NCBI RefSeq assembly: GCF_947259555.1
Contig: NZ_CAMYMD010000026.1
Coordinates: 103,776-167,775 of the forward strand
From: an uncultured Roseovarius sp.
GTDB taxonomy: Bacteria; Pseudomonadota; Alphaproteobacteria; Rhodobacterales; Rhodobacteraceae
Direction of reading: 5' to 3'
DNA: 64,000 bases
Position 1 is the stretch's first letter; every line of letters starts with the position of its first letter. The notes under the pieces were generated by a model. It did no database searches. It was given only the letters and a program-made list of their open reading frames with translations, and was not told the origin of the DNA. Both the position numbers and the translations under genes were made by a program. Of the stretch, positions 44,998 to 53,655 are shown piece after piece.

Positions 44998-46446
44998 CTA
45001 TCGCGGCAGCGTAAAGACCTGACCGGGATAGATAAGATCGGGATCGCGAATACGATCCCGGTTGGCCTCGAAGACCCGCACATAAAGGATGCCGCGCCCG
45101 TATGTTTCGCGCGAAATCGCCCATAGGGTAGAGCCTGGCTGTACCGTGACGGCCCGGATGGCACGCGTGGCCGTGTCTTTCGCCTCCTCTGCCCTCAAAA
45201 TAGCTTGATCCTCACGCTTGAACGGAGTCTCGACACGCGAGGTCACTTTGCCGGCACTGTCCACTTCATCAACGCGCAGGGTATAAACGCCGGTATCCAC
45301 CTCGGGCAACTCGGTCTGCCAGTTTCCGCCAGCCGCGATACGGGACGTTGTGATCGGTTTATTGTCTAGATAAATACGCACGAAACCAGTTCCTTGCGCC
45401 CGCCCCGTCAACTCAACTTCGCCATCTGGCGTATAGCTGATCGCATCCAGGGCCACGCTTGACATCACCTCGGGTGCCGGGCCTGAAACCGGTGCCTGAA
45501 GCACTCGGATGCCGCTGTCATTAGCCAAGAGGACGGTCTGTCCACGACCGGACACGGGTGATGCAGGATCCACTTTGTCACCGTCGAGATCAGGGATCGT
45601 TTCCGGTTGGCCGCCGGCCAACCCCGTCAACGCGTCATCCTCGCCGGACAAGGCTCCGGGCTGCGACGGAGACACGGATTGTGTCTCGGGAGAAATGCTC
45701 TCGCCATGCGCTGCATCCTCGTTTTCTGGGATGATTTCGTCAATCTGGGCTGCGGCCTCGGCGATCTCCGGCATAACGTCCGCGTCCTGTCCCATGACCT
45801 TTCGGTCAAGCGGCAGCGTCTGAGTGTCTGTGACAGCCTTTCGAACAGGCTCCGGCTCCGGCGCAACCGCATCGGTCAGCGAAACCAGAGCCTCGGTTTG
45901 CGGATCGACAGCCTCTACGTTCGGTGTCGGGGCGATAATGATCTCGTCTCGTGATGCGATCTCCTCGCCAGTCTCCCCAGACCGCATGCTAAGCGTAAGG
46001 ATGCGCGGCGCGTCACTCGTCGGAAGATCAAGGAACTGGACGAATTTTCCTGCATTATCAGAGGCAACAGAGCCAATATTGATGTCGTCCAAAAGAATGG
46101 ACACATCCCAGCCCGGCTCGCCTTGACCGGCCACGATCATTTGCCCATCCGGCTCTAGCCGAAATGTGTCAATGGCAGGAGACGATGGGATCGGCGGCGT
46201 ATCCCGCGGTTCAGGTTCAGGTTCAGCCACTTCGGCTTTGTTCACCTCGGGCGTATCGTTGTCGGCCATCTCCGGTTCGGACACCATCTCGGACGCTGGC
46301 GCAGGCGCGCGCTCCGTTGTGATCACTGCATCGGGTTCAGCGATCTCGCCGGTATTCCGGTAGACCGTGAATACCACAAGACCGACCGCTGCAAGCCCGG
46401 CCACCCCCATCGCAGGCCCAGATCCTAAACCGCCGAATTTACTCAT
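44998..46446 (-). CDS. LysM domain-containing anchored protein
   Basis: A 482-residue protein with a single N-terminal membrane segment (about residues 11-28) and a long acidic Pro/Glu/Thr-rich periplasmic stretch. Two immunoglobulin-like segments are visible (GEPGWDVSILLDDINIG and ELTGRAQGTGFVRIYLDN), and a LysM peptidoglycan-binding domain ends the chain (VQPGSTLWAISRETYG, YPGQVFTLP). The architecture is common in Rhodobacteraceae. It probably binds the cell wall on the periplasmic side. It is separate from the Atm1 gene, which begins 64 bases downstream. Confidence 0.85.
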   Translation of the reverse strand: MSKFGGLGSGPAMGVAGLAAVGLVVFTVYRNTGEIAEPDAVITTERAPAPASEMVSEPEMADNDTPEVNKAEVAEPEPEPRDTPPIPSSPAIDTFRLEPDGQMIVAGQGEPGWDVSILLDDINIGSVASDNAGKFVQFLDLPTSDAPRILTLSMRSGETGEEIASRDEIIIAPTPNVEAVDPQTEALVSLTDAVAPEPEPVRKAVTDTQTLPLDRKVMGQDADVMPEIAEAAAQIDEIIPENEDAAHGESISPETQSVSPSQPGALSGEDDALTGLAGGQPETIPDLDGDKVDPASPVSGRGQTVLLANDSGIRVLQAPVSGPAPEVMSSVALDAISYTPDGEVELTGRAQGTGFVRIYLDNKPITTSRIAAGGNWQTELPEVDTGVYTLRVDEVDSAGKVTSRVETPFKREDQAILRAEEAKDTATRAIRAVTVQPGSTLWAISRETYGRGILYVRVFEANRDRIRDPDLIYPGQVFTLPR

Positions 46447-46550
46447 TTTTTCCTTACATCCCCATGCCGTGGCCCGCTGCCAGGTTGCCCGACAATAGCA
46501 ACAAGGCTATCAGGGGTCAAAGCAACCGTTTATCAGTCCGGAGTCACGCA

Positions 46551-47102
46551 ATGCCAGCCCCTTCCGTTTGTGTTTTTTGCGGTGCGCGCTCTGGCCGCAA
46601 CACGAGGTATGAAGACGCGGCGACCGCTGTCGGCACAATGTTGGCAAGCCATGGCTGGCGGCTGGTTTTTGGCGCGGGCGACGTGGGTTTGATGGGTGCC
46701 ACCGCCCGCGCCGCACAGGCCGCCGGGGGCAGCACGTTCGGGGTGATACCGAAACATCTCGTATCCAGAGAAATGGGCAAACGCGACCTGACACAATATG
46801 TCGTGACAGAGACAATGCATGAACGGAAAAAGGTCATGTACATGAATTCCGACGCCATCGTTGTATTGCCCGGCGGCGCAGGATCACTTGACGAATTCTT
46901 CGAAGTCCTGACCTGGCGGCAGCTCGGATTGCATGACAAACCTATTTTCCTTTTGAGTACAGATGCCTACTGGACACCTCTGACACATTTGCTGGATCAT
47001 GTGATTTCCGAGGGATTTGCCGACCAAAGCCTCAACACCTTTGTACAAACCGTTGATACCATTCAGGATTTGACAACTGCTCTTCGCGCCGCCCTATCCT
47101 GA
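46551..47102 (+). CDS. LOG family protein (TIGR00730), cytokinin-type phosphoribohydrolase
   Basis: A 183-residue Rossmann-like protein with the LOG/lysine-decarboxylase-like motif PGGAGSLDEFFEVLTWRQLG near 108-127, and the FCGARSGRN start. LOG enzymes hydrolyse nucleoside 5'-monophosphates of the N6-modified adenine type; bacterial members often act as AMP/IMP nucleosidases. The ATG at 46551 has a GGAG site; earlier in-frame codons lack one. It converges with rarD and overlaps its 3' end by 40 bases. Confidence 0.88.
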   Translation: MPAPSVCVFCGARSGRNTRYEDAATAVGTMLASHGWRLVFGAGDVGLMGATARAAQAAGGSTFGVIPKHLVSREMGKRDLTQYVVTETMHERKKVMYMNSDAIVVLPGGAGSLDEFFEVLTWRQLGLHDKPIFLLSTDAYWTPLTHLLDHVISEGFADQSLNTFVQTVDTIQDLTTALRAALS

Positions 47103-47959
47103 CGCAGACTCGCGGTAGTATAGATCGCAAGTGCGGTCCAGATCATCGCGAAGGCGACGGCATGCCAAAAACTGAACGCCTCGCGGAAGATCAGCATCGC
47201 GACCAAAAATTGAATCGTCGGATTTGTGTACTGCACCAGCCCGACTGTGGCGAGCGTGACGCGCTTGGTGGCGTAGCTGAACAGAATAAGAGGCGTACCC
47301 GTCAGGATGCCCGAGAATGCCAGCAAAAGGCTATCATGCCAATTGATACCGAAAGCCCCATGACCATCAGCGTGAAAATACCATAAAACGCCCAGAGCAA
47401 TCGGCGAAAGGAGCAAAACCTCTGCCGTGACGGACACGACCGGCCCCACTGAAAGGCCTTTTTTAACAAGGCCATACAGTCCAAAGCTGGTGGCCAGAAC
47501 AAGCGCGATCCAAGGCGGGACGCCAAGGCCGACTGTCAGCGTCGCAACCGCGCAGAGTGCGAGCCCAACTGCAAAGAGCTGTGCCTTTCCAAGACGCTCA
47601 CGGAAAGCGAGTGCCCCCAGAAGAACCGCCACAAGGGGGAAAATATAGTAACCAAGAGACGCCTCCATCGCGCGCCCGACATGGATAGAGGTGATGAAAA
47701 CGAACCAGTTTGTCGAAATCGTCAGGGCGGCAAACCCGATCATCATCAATGAGCGCCGCTCTGCAAGAGCTTGGCCAAGAACGGATATACGCCCTTGCAG
47801 GAAGAGGATAGACGCAAAGAACGCACAGGACCAAAGGGTGCGATGGGCGAGAATCTCAATCGGCGGAACATGATCGAGCAATTTGTAATAAATGCCAGAA
47901 AGGCCCCAGATCGTACAGGCCGCAACCATCGCGATGATGCCTTTGGTCGCCTCGCGCAT
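47063..47959 (-). CDS. rarD: RarD-type EamA transporter
   Basis: A 298-residue DMT-superfamily permease with ten hydrophobic segments. The RarD subgroup blocks are TIWGLSGIYYKLLDHVPPIE, LAHRTLWSC, ISTNWFVFITSIHVGRAMEA and LGYYIFPLVAVLLG. RarD proteins confer resistance to chloramphenicol when overexpressed but their natural substrate is unclear. The 3' end overlaps the LOG gene by 40 bases on the opposite strand, a tail-to-tail arrangement. Confidence 0.88.
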   Translation of the reverse strand: MREATKGIIAMVAACTIWGLSGIYYKLLDHVPPIEILAHRTLWSCAFFASILFLQGRISVLGQALAERRSLMMIGFAALTISTNWFVFITSIHVGRAMEASLGYYIFPLVAVLLGALAFRERLGKAQLFAVGLALCAVATLTVGLGVPPWIALVLATSFGLYGLVKKGLSVGPVVSVTAEVLLLSPIALGVLWYFHADGHGAFGINWHDSLLLAFSGILTGTPLILFSYATKRVTLATVGLVQYTNPTIQFLVAMLIFREAFSFWHAVAFAMIWTALAIYTTASLRQDRAARRAVVKS

Positions 47960-48120
47960 TTCAAACCTGCCCTATTCGCTGAGTTATCCTTGTGCTGCCG
48001 CAAGCAGGCGGCGGGGGCAAGGTGAAAGCGACATCTCGTACATTTTGCAAGCCGTTTAGTAGACCCGGCCCGGACGCGCGCCGCCCGGGTCATCGCGCCC
48101 CAGACCGGATCACAGCCGCG

Positions 48121-48579
48121 CTAGAGCTTAGGGTCGAGTTCCACCTTTAGAAGCTTCTCGACCGCGTCGAGCGGATGGTTTGCGAGATCGTTGGGAATCT
48201 CGGCAACGACCTTGTCCTGCACCTCTTTGTGAAGATGCTGCCGAAGGTCCCCCAGAACATGCGGCGCTGCAACGAGCACGATGCGCTGAAAATCGCCGCG
48301 ATGCGCATATTTATAGAGGGTATCGGCCAGCTCATGCGCAAACCGTTCCTTGGCCAGTTCGTGCCAGTCGGTATCGTCCATTGCCGAGCTTTGCCCGACC
48401 CCGGTATCCTGCTTGCGTCCGGGGCGGTTCGCGGACTGGTCGTAATCCGACGGATTCTCCTGTTCGTTCTTGCGAACCACATCAAGTGCGGGCGAAATGG
48501 CATCCACGCTGTTACGCAAGAAAAGCGCCTTTTCGCCATCCGCGATCAACACCCATGTGCCGTTTGTCAGAACAGCCAT
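48121..48579 (-). CDS. host-attachment family protein (bacterial eRF1-like)
   Basis: A 152-residue protein of the Host_attach family, related to archaeal/eukaryotic release factor eRF1 domain 2 (bacterial eRF1, baeRF group). The blocks NGTWVLIADGEKALFL at the start, DDTDWHELAKERFAHELADTL and RIVLVAAPHVLGDLRQHL match the family. Founding members were described as needed for plant attachment in Agrobacterium, but a role in ribosome rescue or stress is suspected. It overlaps an upstream 76-residue gene by one base. Confidence 0.83.
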   Translation of the reverse strand: MAVLTNGTWVLIADGEKALFLRNSVDAISPALDVVRKNEQENPSDYDQSANRPGRKQDTGVGQSSAMDDTDWHELAKERFAHELADTLYKYAHRGDFQRIVLVAAPHVLGDLRQHLHKEVQDKVVAEIPNDLANHPLDAVEKLLKVELDPKL

Positions 48580-48809
48580 TACATCTTCTCCTTGTCGCCG
48601 CTCTCGTCCTGATCCTGCGCGGTCTCACGGGTCTTGCCCGCCGAGGTCTCGTCGTGGCGCTTCTTCTCGTCACGGGTTCCTATTTTACGGGCGATCTCGC
48701 CCCCTGCACGGCCCGCAGCGGAAGGCGACTGTCTCATGTTTTCGGTTTTTTCGCCAAGGATCTCTTCGGTTTCCCGGCTGCCATCGGTTGATTTCACGCG
48801 GTCGGCCAT
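48579..48809 (-). CDS. small hydrophilic protein co-translated with the eRF1-like gene
   Basis: A 76-residue, very hydrophilic protein dominated by Glu, Lys, Arg, Asp and Thr, likely disordered, with no Cys, Trp or long hydrophobic run. Its stop overlaps the eRF1-like start (TAATG). The good ribosome site (GGAGGTG) before the ATG supports translation. No known family is recognised. A ribosome- or stress-linked partner role is only a guess from the neighbour. Confidence 0.65.
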   Translation of the reverse strand: MADRVKSTDGSRETEEILGEKTENMRQSPSAAGRAGGEIARKIGTRDEKKRHDETSAGKTRETAQDQDESGDKEKM

Positions 48810-48911
48810 AGGGCACCTCCTTTGTACATTGCTTCATGGGGAAAACGTGTGGAAGAGCTCCAGGTTCCGTCAGAAAACCACGTCGGATCAAAGATCTACT
48901 CAGTGACACGC

Positions 48912-48942
48912 AACAAAAAGGCCCGCCAAATTGGCGGGCCTT
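48912..48942 (-). terminator. intrinsic terminator of sodB
   Basis: AAGGCCCGCCAA (48918-48929) pairs with TTGGCGGGCCTT (48931-48942), a twelve-pair perfect stem. Read on the minus strand the stem is followed by TTTTTG, so it ends the sodB transcript about 25 bases after its stop codon. It lies between sodB and the divergent upstream region of the hydrophilic-protein gene. Confidence 0.9.
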
Positions 48943-48965
48943 CTGCGATCGGGTCAGGCCCGGGA

Positions 48966-49565
48966 TCACATGCGCGAGGCGACGTTTTCCCAGTTCACCA
49001 GTTTGTCGAGGAAGTTCTGCAGATAAGCCGGACGCTTGTTGCGGAAGTCGATATAGTAGGAATGCTCCCACACGTCACAGCCCAGCAGTGCCGTCTGGCC
49101 AAAGCAGAGCGGGTTCACGCCGTTCTCGGTCTTGGTCACCTTGAGCGCGCCATCGGTGTCCTTGACAAGCCAAGCCCAGCCAGAGCCGAACTGACCGGCC
49201 CCTGCGGCGGCGAAATCTTCCTTGAACTTGTCGAGCGAGCCAAAGCTTTCGGTGATCGCCTTTTCCAACTCGCCGGGCATGCCGGTGCCGCCGGGGGCCA
49301 TCATCTCCCAGAACTGGTTGTGGTTCCAGTATTGCGAGGCGTTGTTGAAGATGCCGGACTGCGCGACGGCCTTGGGATCATAGGTACCCTTGATGATCTC
49401 TTCGACCGATTTGCCCTCCCACTCGGTGCCGGCCACGGCCTTGTTGCCATTGTCGACATAGGCCTTGTGGTGGATATCGTGGTGATATTCCAGCGTCTCG
49501 CGGCTCATGCCGTGATCGGCGAGCGCGTCATGCGAATACGGAAGGTCGGGAAGTTCAAAAGCCAT
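48966..49565 (-). CDS. sodB: superoxide dismutase, Fe-type
   Basis: This 199-residue enzyme converts superoxide to oxygen and peroxide. Metal ligands are His28, His82, Asp164 and His168 (DVWEHSYY). Gln78 in NNASQYWNH is the outer-sphere glutamine that marks the Fe-type or cambialistic form rather than the Mn-type. The start MAFELPDLPYSHDAL is typical of alphaproteobacterial enzymes. It is transcribed alone: a strong terminator follows and the upstream gene is 111 bases away. Confidence 0.95.
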   Translation of the reverse strand: MAFELPDLPYSHDALADHGMSRETLEYHHDIHHKAYVDNGNKAVAGTEWEGKSVEEIIKGTYDPKAVAQSGIFNNASQYWNHNQFWEMMAPGGTGMPGELEKAITESFGSLDKFKEDFAAAGAGQFGSGWAWLVKDTDGALKVTKTENGVNPLCFGQTALLGCDVWEHSYYIDFRNKRPAYLQNFLDKLVNWENVASRM

Positions 49566-49676
49566 GGGTATGCCCCCTGTTCGTTAGCGTTAAAATCTGA
49601 TGTCCCTTACATGGTGGGCGGATCGGGCAAAGGTCAACCCTGCAGGCCGGAGTTTTTCTGTCGGGATTGCCCCGGC

Positions 49677-50246
49677 TCAGCCGTAGATCTCCACCTCACC
49701 GCCCGGCAGGGCGGCGGTTTTCAGCAGATTGAAGGCATAGTCGGCCACCGAGCGAAAGCAGATGAGGTGGAAGGTGCCCGCCTCATCCAGCCAGAACGCG
49801 GCCGGCACCTGCGCCATGCGGGTGCGGCGGAACATGCCGGGGGTAAAGGCGGCCTCCGACAGGTCCACCGGGCAGAGCTTGGCGAGGGTTTCCCGCGCGC
49901 CCGCGCCCGACAGGTGCAGGTAGGTGCGCGCGTCCGAGACGTTGACAGCGAGGAAATGCTGGCCCTTGAGCGCCTCCTCCAGGGTCGCGATGGTCTGGGA
50001 CACGCTGTCATAGGCGCAGATCAGCAAGAGCTCATCCGGTGACATCCAGAGTACGGCACTGCCCTGCCCGCTCACCGCCTGACGCTGCGCGGGTATATCG
50101 AGGCCGACGGCCTTTTGGACAGCGTCCTTCACCTCTTTGGACGCCAGATCCCCGCGCAGGGTGATCATGCCGGTCAGGCCCGCGTCCTCAATCGTGGCGA
50201 GCCCCTCGAAGCGGGCCCCGTTCAGGGGGGTTACGGCCTCAGACAT
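49677..50246 (-). CDS. soxG: sarcosine oxidase gamma subunit
   Basis: A 189-residue small subunit of the heterotetrameric sarcosine oxidase, folded like part of a GcvT protein. The blocks MSPDELLLICAYD, VSDARTYLHLSGAGARETL and HLICFRSVADYAFNLL match SoxG. It overlaps soxA by eight bases and is the last gene of soxBDAG. It helps assemble the complex that oxidises sarcosine to glycine and transfers the methyl carbon to tetrahydrofolate. Confidence 0.93.
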   Translation of the reverse strand: MSEAVTPLNGARFEGLATIEDAGLTGMITLRGDLASKEVKDAVQKAVGLDIPAQRQAVSGQGSAVLWMSPDELLLICAYDSVSQTIATLEEALKGQHFLAVNVSDARTYLHLSGAGARETLAKLCPVDLSEAAFTPGMFRRTRMAQVPAAFWLDEAGTFHLICFRSVADYAFNLLKTAALPGGEVEIYG

Positions 50247-53200
50247 TCTGCTTCTCCCCGTCCTTGTCGTAGAAGATGGGATCGACGATCTTCGCTTTCA
50301 CGATGCCGCCGTCGACCTTGGGAAATTCCAGCACCTCGCCCATGCGATCCGGCCCGTGATGCACAAGGCCCATGGCGATGCCGCGCCCGAGCGTGGGCGA
50401 GTGGTAGGTGGAGGTCACACGCCCTTGGGTGTTGCGCTGACCGTTGGCGTTCGTGCCCGGGGCCGTGGCGTAGGCACCGTCGGGCAGCACCTCACCCTCG
50501 AGCGTCTCCAGACCGACCAGCTTCCAGCGATTGGGGTCGGCCATGTGCTCACGTTCCTGTGCGCGCTTGCCGAGGTAGTCCTCTTTCTTCTTGGAAATCG
50601 CCCAGTCCATGTTGAGATCCTGCGGAATGACGGTGCCGTCGGTCTCGTCGCCGATCATGATAAAGCCCTTCTCGGCGCGCATGACGTGCATCCCCTCGGT
50701 GCCATAAGGGGTGACGCCGTATTCCTCGCCCGCCTCCAGCAGCGCGTCCCACAGGGCGCGGCCATGGCTGGCAGGCACCGACAGCTCAAAGCTCAGCTCA
50801 CCGGCAAAGGAGATGCGGAAGACGCGCGCCGGGATGCCCGCGACGGTGATCTCGGTCCAGCCCATGAAGGTCAGCGCGTCAGCGCTGATATCGTCCCCAG
50901 TCAGCTTTTCGATCACCTTGCGAGAGTTCGGCCCGGCGACACCGATCTGCGCGTATTGCTCGGTGACGTTGGCGGTGTAGACCTTCCAGTCCCACCACTC
51001 GCATTGCAGCCAGTCTTCCATGTGGCCATGGATCACATCCGCCCCGCCGGTGGTGGTGTGGACAAGGAACGTGTCCTCATCCAGCCGCGCAACCACACCG
51101 TCATCCATCAGAAAACCGTTCTCGTTGCACATCAGGCCATAGCGGCAGCGCCCCGGCTTCAGCGTGGACATCATGTTGGTGTAGAGCATGTCCATGAACC
51201 GGCCCGCATCCGGCCCCTTGACGATGATCTTGCCTAGGGTCGAGGCGTCGAGCAGCGCAAGGCTGGCCCGCGTCTGCTTGATCTCGCGGTTGACGGCCTC
51301 GTGACGTCCCTCTTCGCCCTTGGGGAAGCAATAGGGGCGACGCCATTGACCGACCGGCTCGAAATCGGCACCATTGGCCTCGTGCCAGCCATGCATCGGT
51401 GTCTTGCGAATGGGCTGGAAAATCTCGCCCTTGGCCTCACCCGCGATCGACGAGAGCGAAATCGGCGTGTAGGGTGGGCGGAAAGTGGTGGTGCCGGTCT
51501 GCGGAATGGGCTGGCTCAGCGCATCCGACAAGATCGCCAAGCCATTGATATTGCTGAGCTTACCCTGATCCGTGGCCATGCCGAGCGTGGTGTAACGCTT
51601 GGCATGCTCGACTGACTCATAGCCCTCGCGTGCGGCAAGCTGCACGTCCGACACCTTCACATCGTTCTGGTAATCGAGCCAGGATTTCATCCGCAGCTTG
51701 ATGCCCGCGCCCTGCGGCATCAGCCAGACGGGCTGCATCGGGGCCTCCTCCGAGGTGCTGGCTTCAGGGGCCTTGCCCTTGGGCTTATGGCCCATGGCCT
51801 TTGCCGCCGCCTGACCGGCTTCATGCGCGTCGCGCACAACGCTGGCCAAATCGCCCGCGCCATTGGCGGCCCCGGCGGGGATCACGAACCCCTCGCCGTT
51901 GGCGCCTTTCGGCGGGTTCGCCGGGTCGGGGCGGAAATGCGCATGCGCCTCATCCCAGATCAGCTTGCCACCGCAATGCGACCACAGATGCACCACCGGC
52001 GACCAGCCGCCGGACATCGCTACCGCGTCGCACTTGATCTCTTCCAGCACCGCGCCTTCGCCCGCCTGCGCGCAGATGGCGACGCCTTCGACGCGCTTGC
52101 CGCCCTTGACCTTTGCGATGCCTTTGCCGTTTTCCACGCGGATACCAAGCGCGCGCGCCTCATCCGCCAGCGCCCCGCCACCCGATTGACGGGCGTCGAG
52201 GATGACGGGAATTTCAAGGCCAAGCTGCTTGAGCGTGATGGCGGTGCGGTACGCGTCGTCGTTGTTGGTGACAACCACGGTGCGGTCACCGATAGACACA
52301 CCAAAATCGACCGCGTAATCGCGCACCGCCGAGGCGAGCATGACGCCGGGAATGTCATTGCCCGCAAAGCTGAGCGGGCGCTCGATGGCCCCGGTCGCGG
52401 TCACGATCTGCCCCGCGCGGATGCGCCAGAGGCGGTGACGCGGCGCATCGCTGCCGGGTGTGTGATCGGCGACACGCTCATAGCCCAAGGCATAGCCGTG
52501 ATCGTAGACCCCTGCACCCATGCACCGGTTGCGCAGGGTGACATTGGGCATGCCTTGCAGTTTTGCAATCGTGGCATCGACCCAATCCGCGACCGGCTGG
52601 CCGTCCACCTCGCCCCCATCGACCGGCGCGCGGCCACCCCAATGGGCGGTCTGCTCGATCAGCATGACCTTTGAGCCGGCCTCTGCCGCAGTCACAGCGG
52701 CTTGCAGACCGGCCACGCCGCCGCCCACGACAAGCACATCGCAGAAGTAGTAGAAATGCTCATAGCGGTCCGGATCGCCGGGATTGGACGCCTTGCCCAG
52801 ACCCGCCGACTGGCGGATGAACGGCTCGTAGACATGTTTCCAGAACGGGCGAGGGTGGATAAACGTCTTGTAATAGAAGCCCGCGGGCAGGAAGCGCGCG
52901 AATGCCGTGTTGACCGCGCCGATATCGAAATCGAGGCTCGGCCAATGGTTCTGGCTGATGCAGGTCAGCCCGTCGAACAATTCAGTCGTGGTAACGCGCT
53001 GATTGGGCTCGAACCGGGTGCCCTCGCCCAGACCGACAAGCGCGTTGGGCTCTTCCGCGCCAGAGGCGACGATGCCGCGCGGGCGGTGGTATTTGAACGA
53101 CCGGCCCACCAGCATCTGGTCATTGGCCAAGAGCGCCGAAGCGAGCGTGTCGCCGGGATGGCCCTTCAGGCGCTTGCCGTTGAAGGTGAACGCGATGGCG

Positions 53201-53247
53201 CGGTTGTGATCGACGAGGCGACCGGTCTTGGCCAGACGTGTGCTCAT
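50239..53247 (-). CDS. soxA: sarcosine oxidase alpha subunit
   Basis: The largest subunit, 1002 residues. The N-terminal part has a ferredoxin-like fold (FNGKRLKGHPGDTLASALLAN) and a dinucleotide-binding domain with GGGVAGLQAAVTAAEAGSK near residue 173 that holds NAD. The C-terminal 400 residues resemble GcvT/dimethylglycine dehydrogenase and bind folate (PDAGRFMDMLYTNMMSTLKP, GRCRYGLMCNENGFLMDDG). It transfers the oxidised methyl group to tetrahydrofolate. It follows soxD after 64 bases, a gap that holds a possible repeat element. Confidence 0.94.
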   Translation of the reverse strand: MSTRLAKTGRLVDHNRAIAFTFNGKRLKGHPGDTLASALLANDQMLVGRSFKYHRPRGIVASGAEEPNALVGLGEGTRFEPNQRVTTTELFDGLTCISQNHWPSLDFDIGAVNTAFARFLPAGFYYKTFIHPRPFWKHVYEPFIRQSAGLGKASNPGDPDRYEHFYYFCDVLVVGGGVAGLQAAVTAAEAGSKVMLIEQTAHWGGRAPVDGGEVDGQPVADWVDATIAKLQGMPNVTLRNRCMGAGVYDHGYALGYERVADHTPGSDAPRHRLWRIRAGQIVTATGAIERPLSFAGNDIPGVMLASAVRDYAVDFGVSIGDRTVVVTNNDDAYRTAITLKQLGLEIPVILDARQSGGGALADEARALGIRVENGKGIAKVKGGKRVEGVAICAQAGEGAVLEEIKCDAVAMSGGWSPVVHLWSHCGGKLIWDEAHAHFRPDPANPPKGANGEGFVIPAGAANGAGDLASVVRDAHEAGQAAAKAMGHKPKGKAPEASTSEEAPMQPVWLMPQGAGIKLRMKSWLDYQNDVKVSDVQLAAREGYESVEHAKRYTTLGMATDQGKLSNINGLAILSDALSQPIPQTGTTTFRPPYTPISLSSIAGEAKGEIFQPIRKTPMHGWHEANGADFEPVGQWRRPYCFPKGEEGRHEAVNREIKQTRASLALLDASTLGKIIVKGPDAGRFMDMLYTNMMSTLKPGRCRYGLMCNENGFLMDDGVVARLDEDTFLVHTTTGGADVIHGHMEDWLQCEWWDWKVYTANVTEQYAQIGVAGPNSRKVIEKLTGDDISADALTFMGWTEITVAGIPARVFRISFAGELSFELSVPASHGRALWDALLEAGEEYGVTPYGTEGMHVMRAEKGFIMIGDETDGTVIPQDLNMDWAISKKKEDYLGKRAQEREHMADPNRWKLVGLETLEGEVLPDGAYATAPGTNANGQRNTQGRVTSTYHSPTLGRGIAMGLVHHGPDRMGEVLEFPKVDGGIVKAKIVDPIFYDKDGEKQNV

Positions 53248-53311
53248 ATCTTGAACCCTCGGGCCCTTTGGGCGGGCGTTGTTTTGTGAGTATTTTTGGA
53301 ACAGTGAAAGG

Positions 53312-53641
53312 TCATGCGAATTCCCGCCATGTCCAGCCGGGGCGCTTGGCGGTGATCGCGTCGCGGATCTCCTTCGGCGGCTCCAGCGTCTGCGCGGGGT
53401 ATGTGCCGTAGACCTCCAGCGTCACGGTATCACGGGCGGCGTGAAACCACTTGCCGCAGCCGTTATTGTGTCGCCACCGCTCGAAATGCACGCCTTTGGG
53501 GTTTTCCTTGGCGAACATGTAGGTGTGAAACTCGTCATCCGACGCGCCGGGGCCGAACCGCTTGAGATGCGCCTCGCCGCCCTGGTGAAATTCGGTCTCT
53601 TCGCCCGTAACGCCGCAGCAGGGGCAGGTGAGGATCAGCAT
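53312..53641 (-). CDS. soxD: sarcosine oxidase delta subunit
   Basis: A 109-residue zinc-binding subunit. The metal ligands are Cys6 and Cys9 in LTCPCCG and His58/Cys62 in WRHNNGCGKW, matching the known zinc site of SoxD. It stabilises the complex. It lies 14 bases downstream of soxB. The length is about ten residues greater than the shortest family members. Confidence 0.93.
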   Translation of the reverse strand: MLILTCPCCGVTGEETEFHQGGEAHLKRFGPGASDDEFHTYMFAKENPKGVHFERWRHNNGCGKWFHAARDTVTLEVYGTYPAQTLEPPKEIRDAITAKRPGWTWREFA

Positions 53642-53655
53642 GGGTCAAGTCCTCC

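Noticed and set aside
48062..48091. stem GACCCGG/CCGGGTC downstream of the host-attachment gene
   Set aside because: The stem is present but no U-run follows on the minus strand, so I cannot support a terminator.
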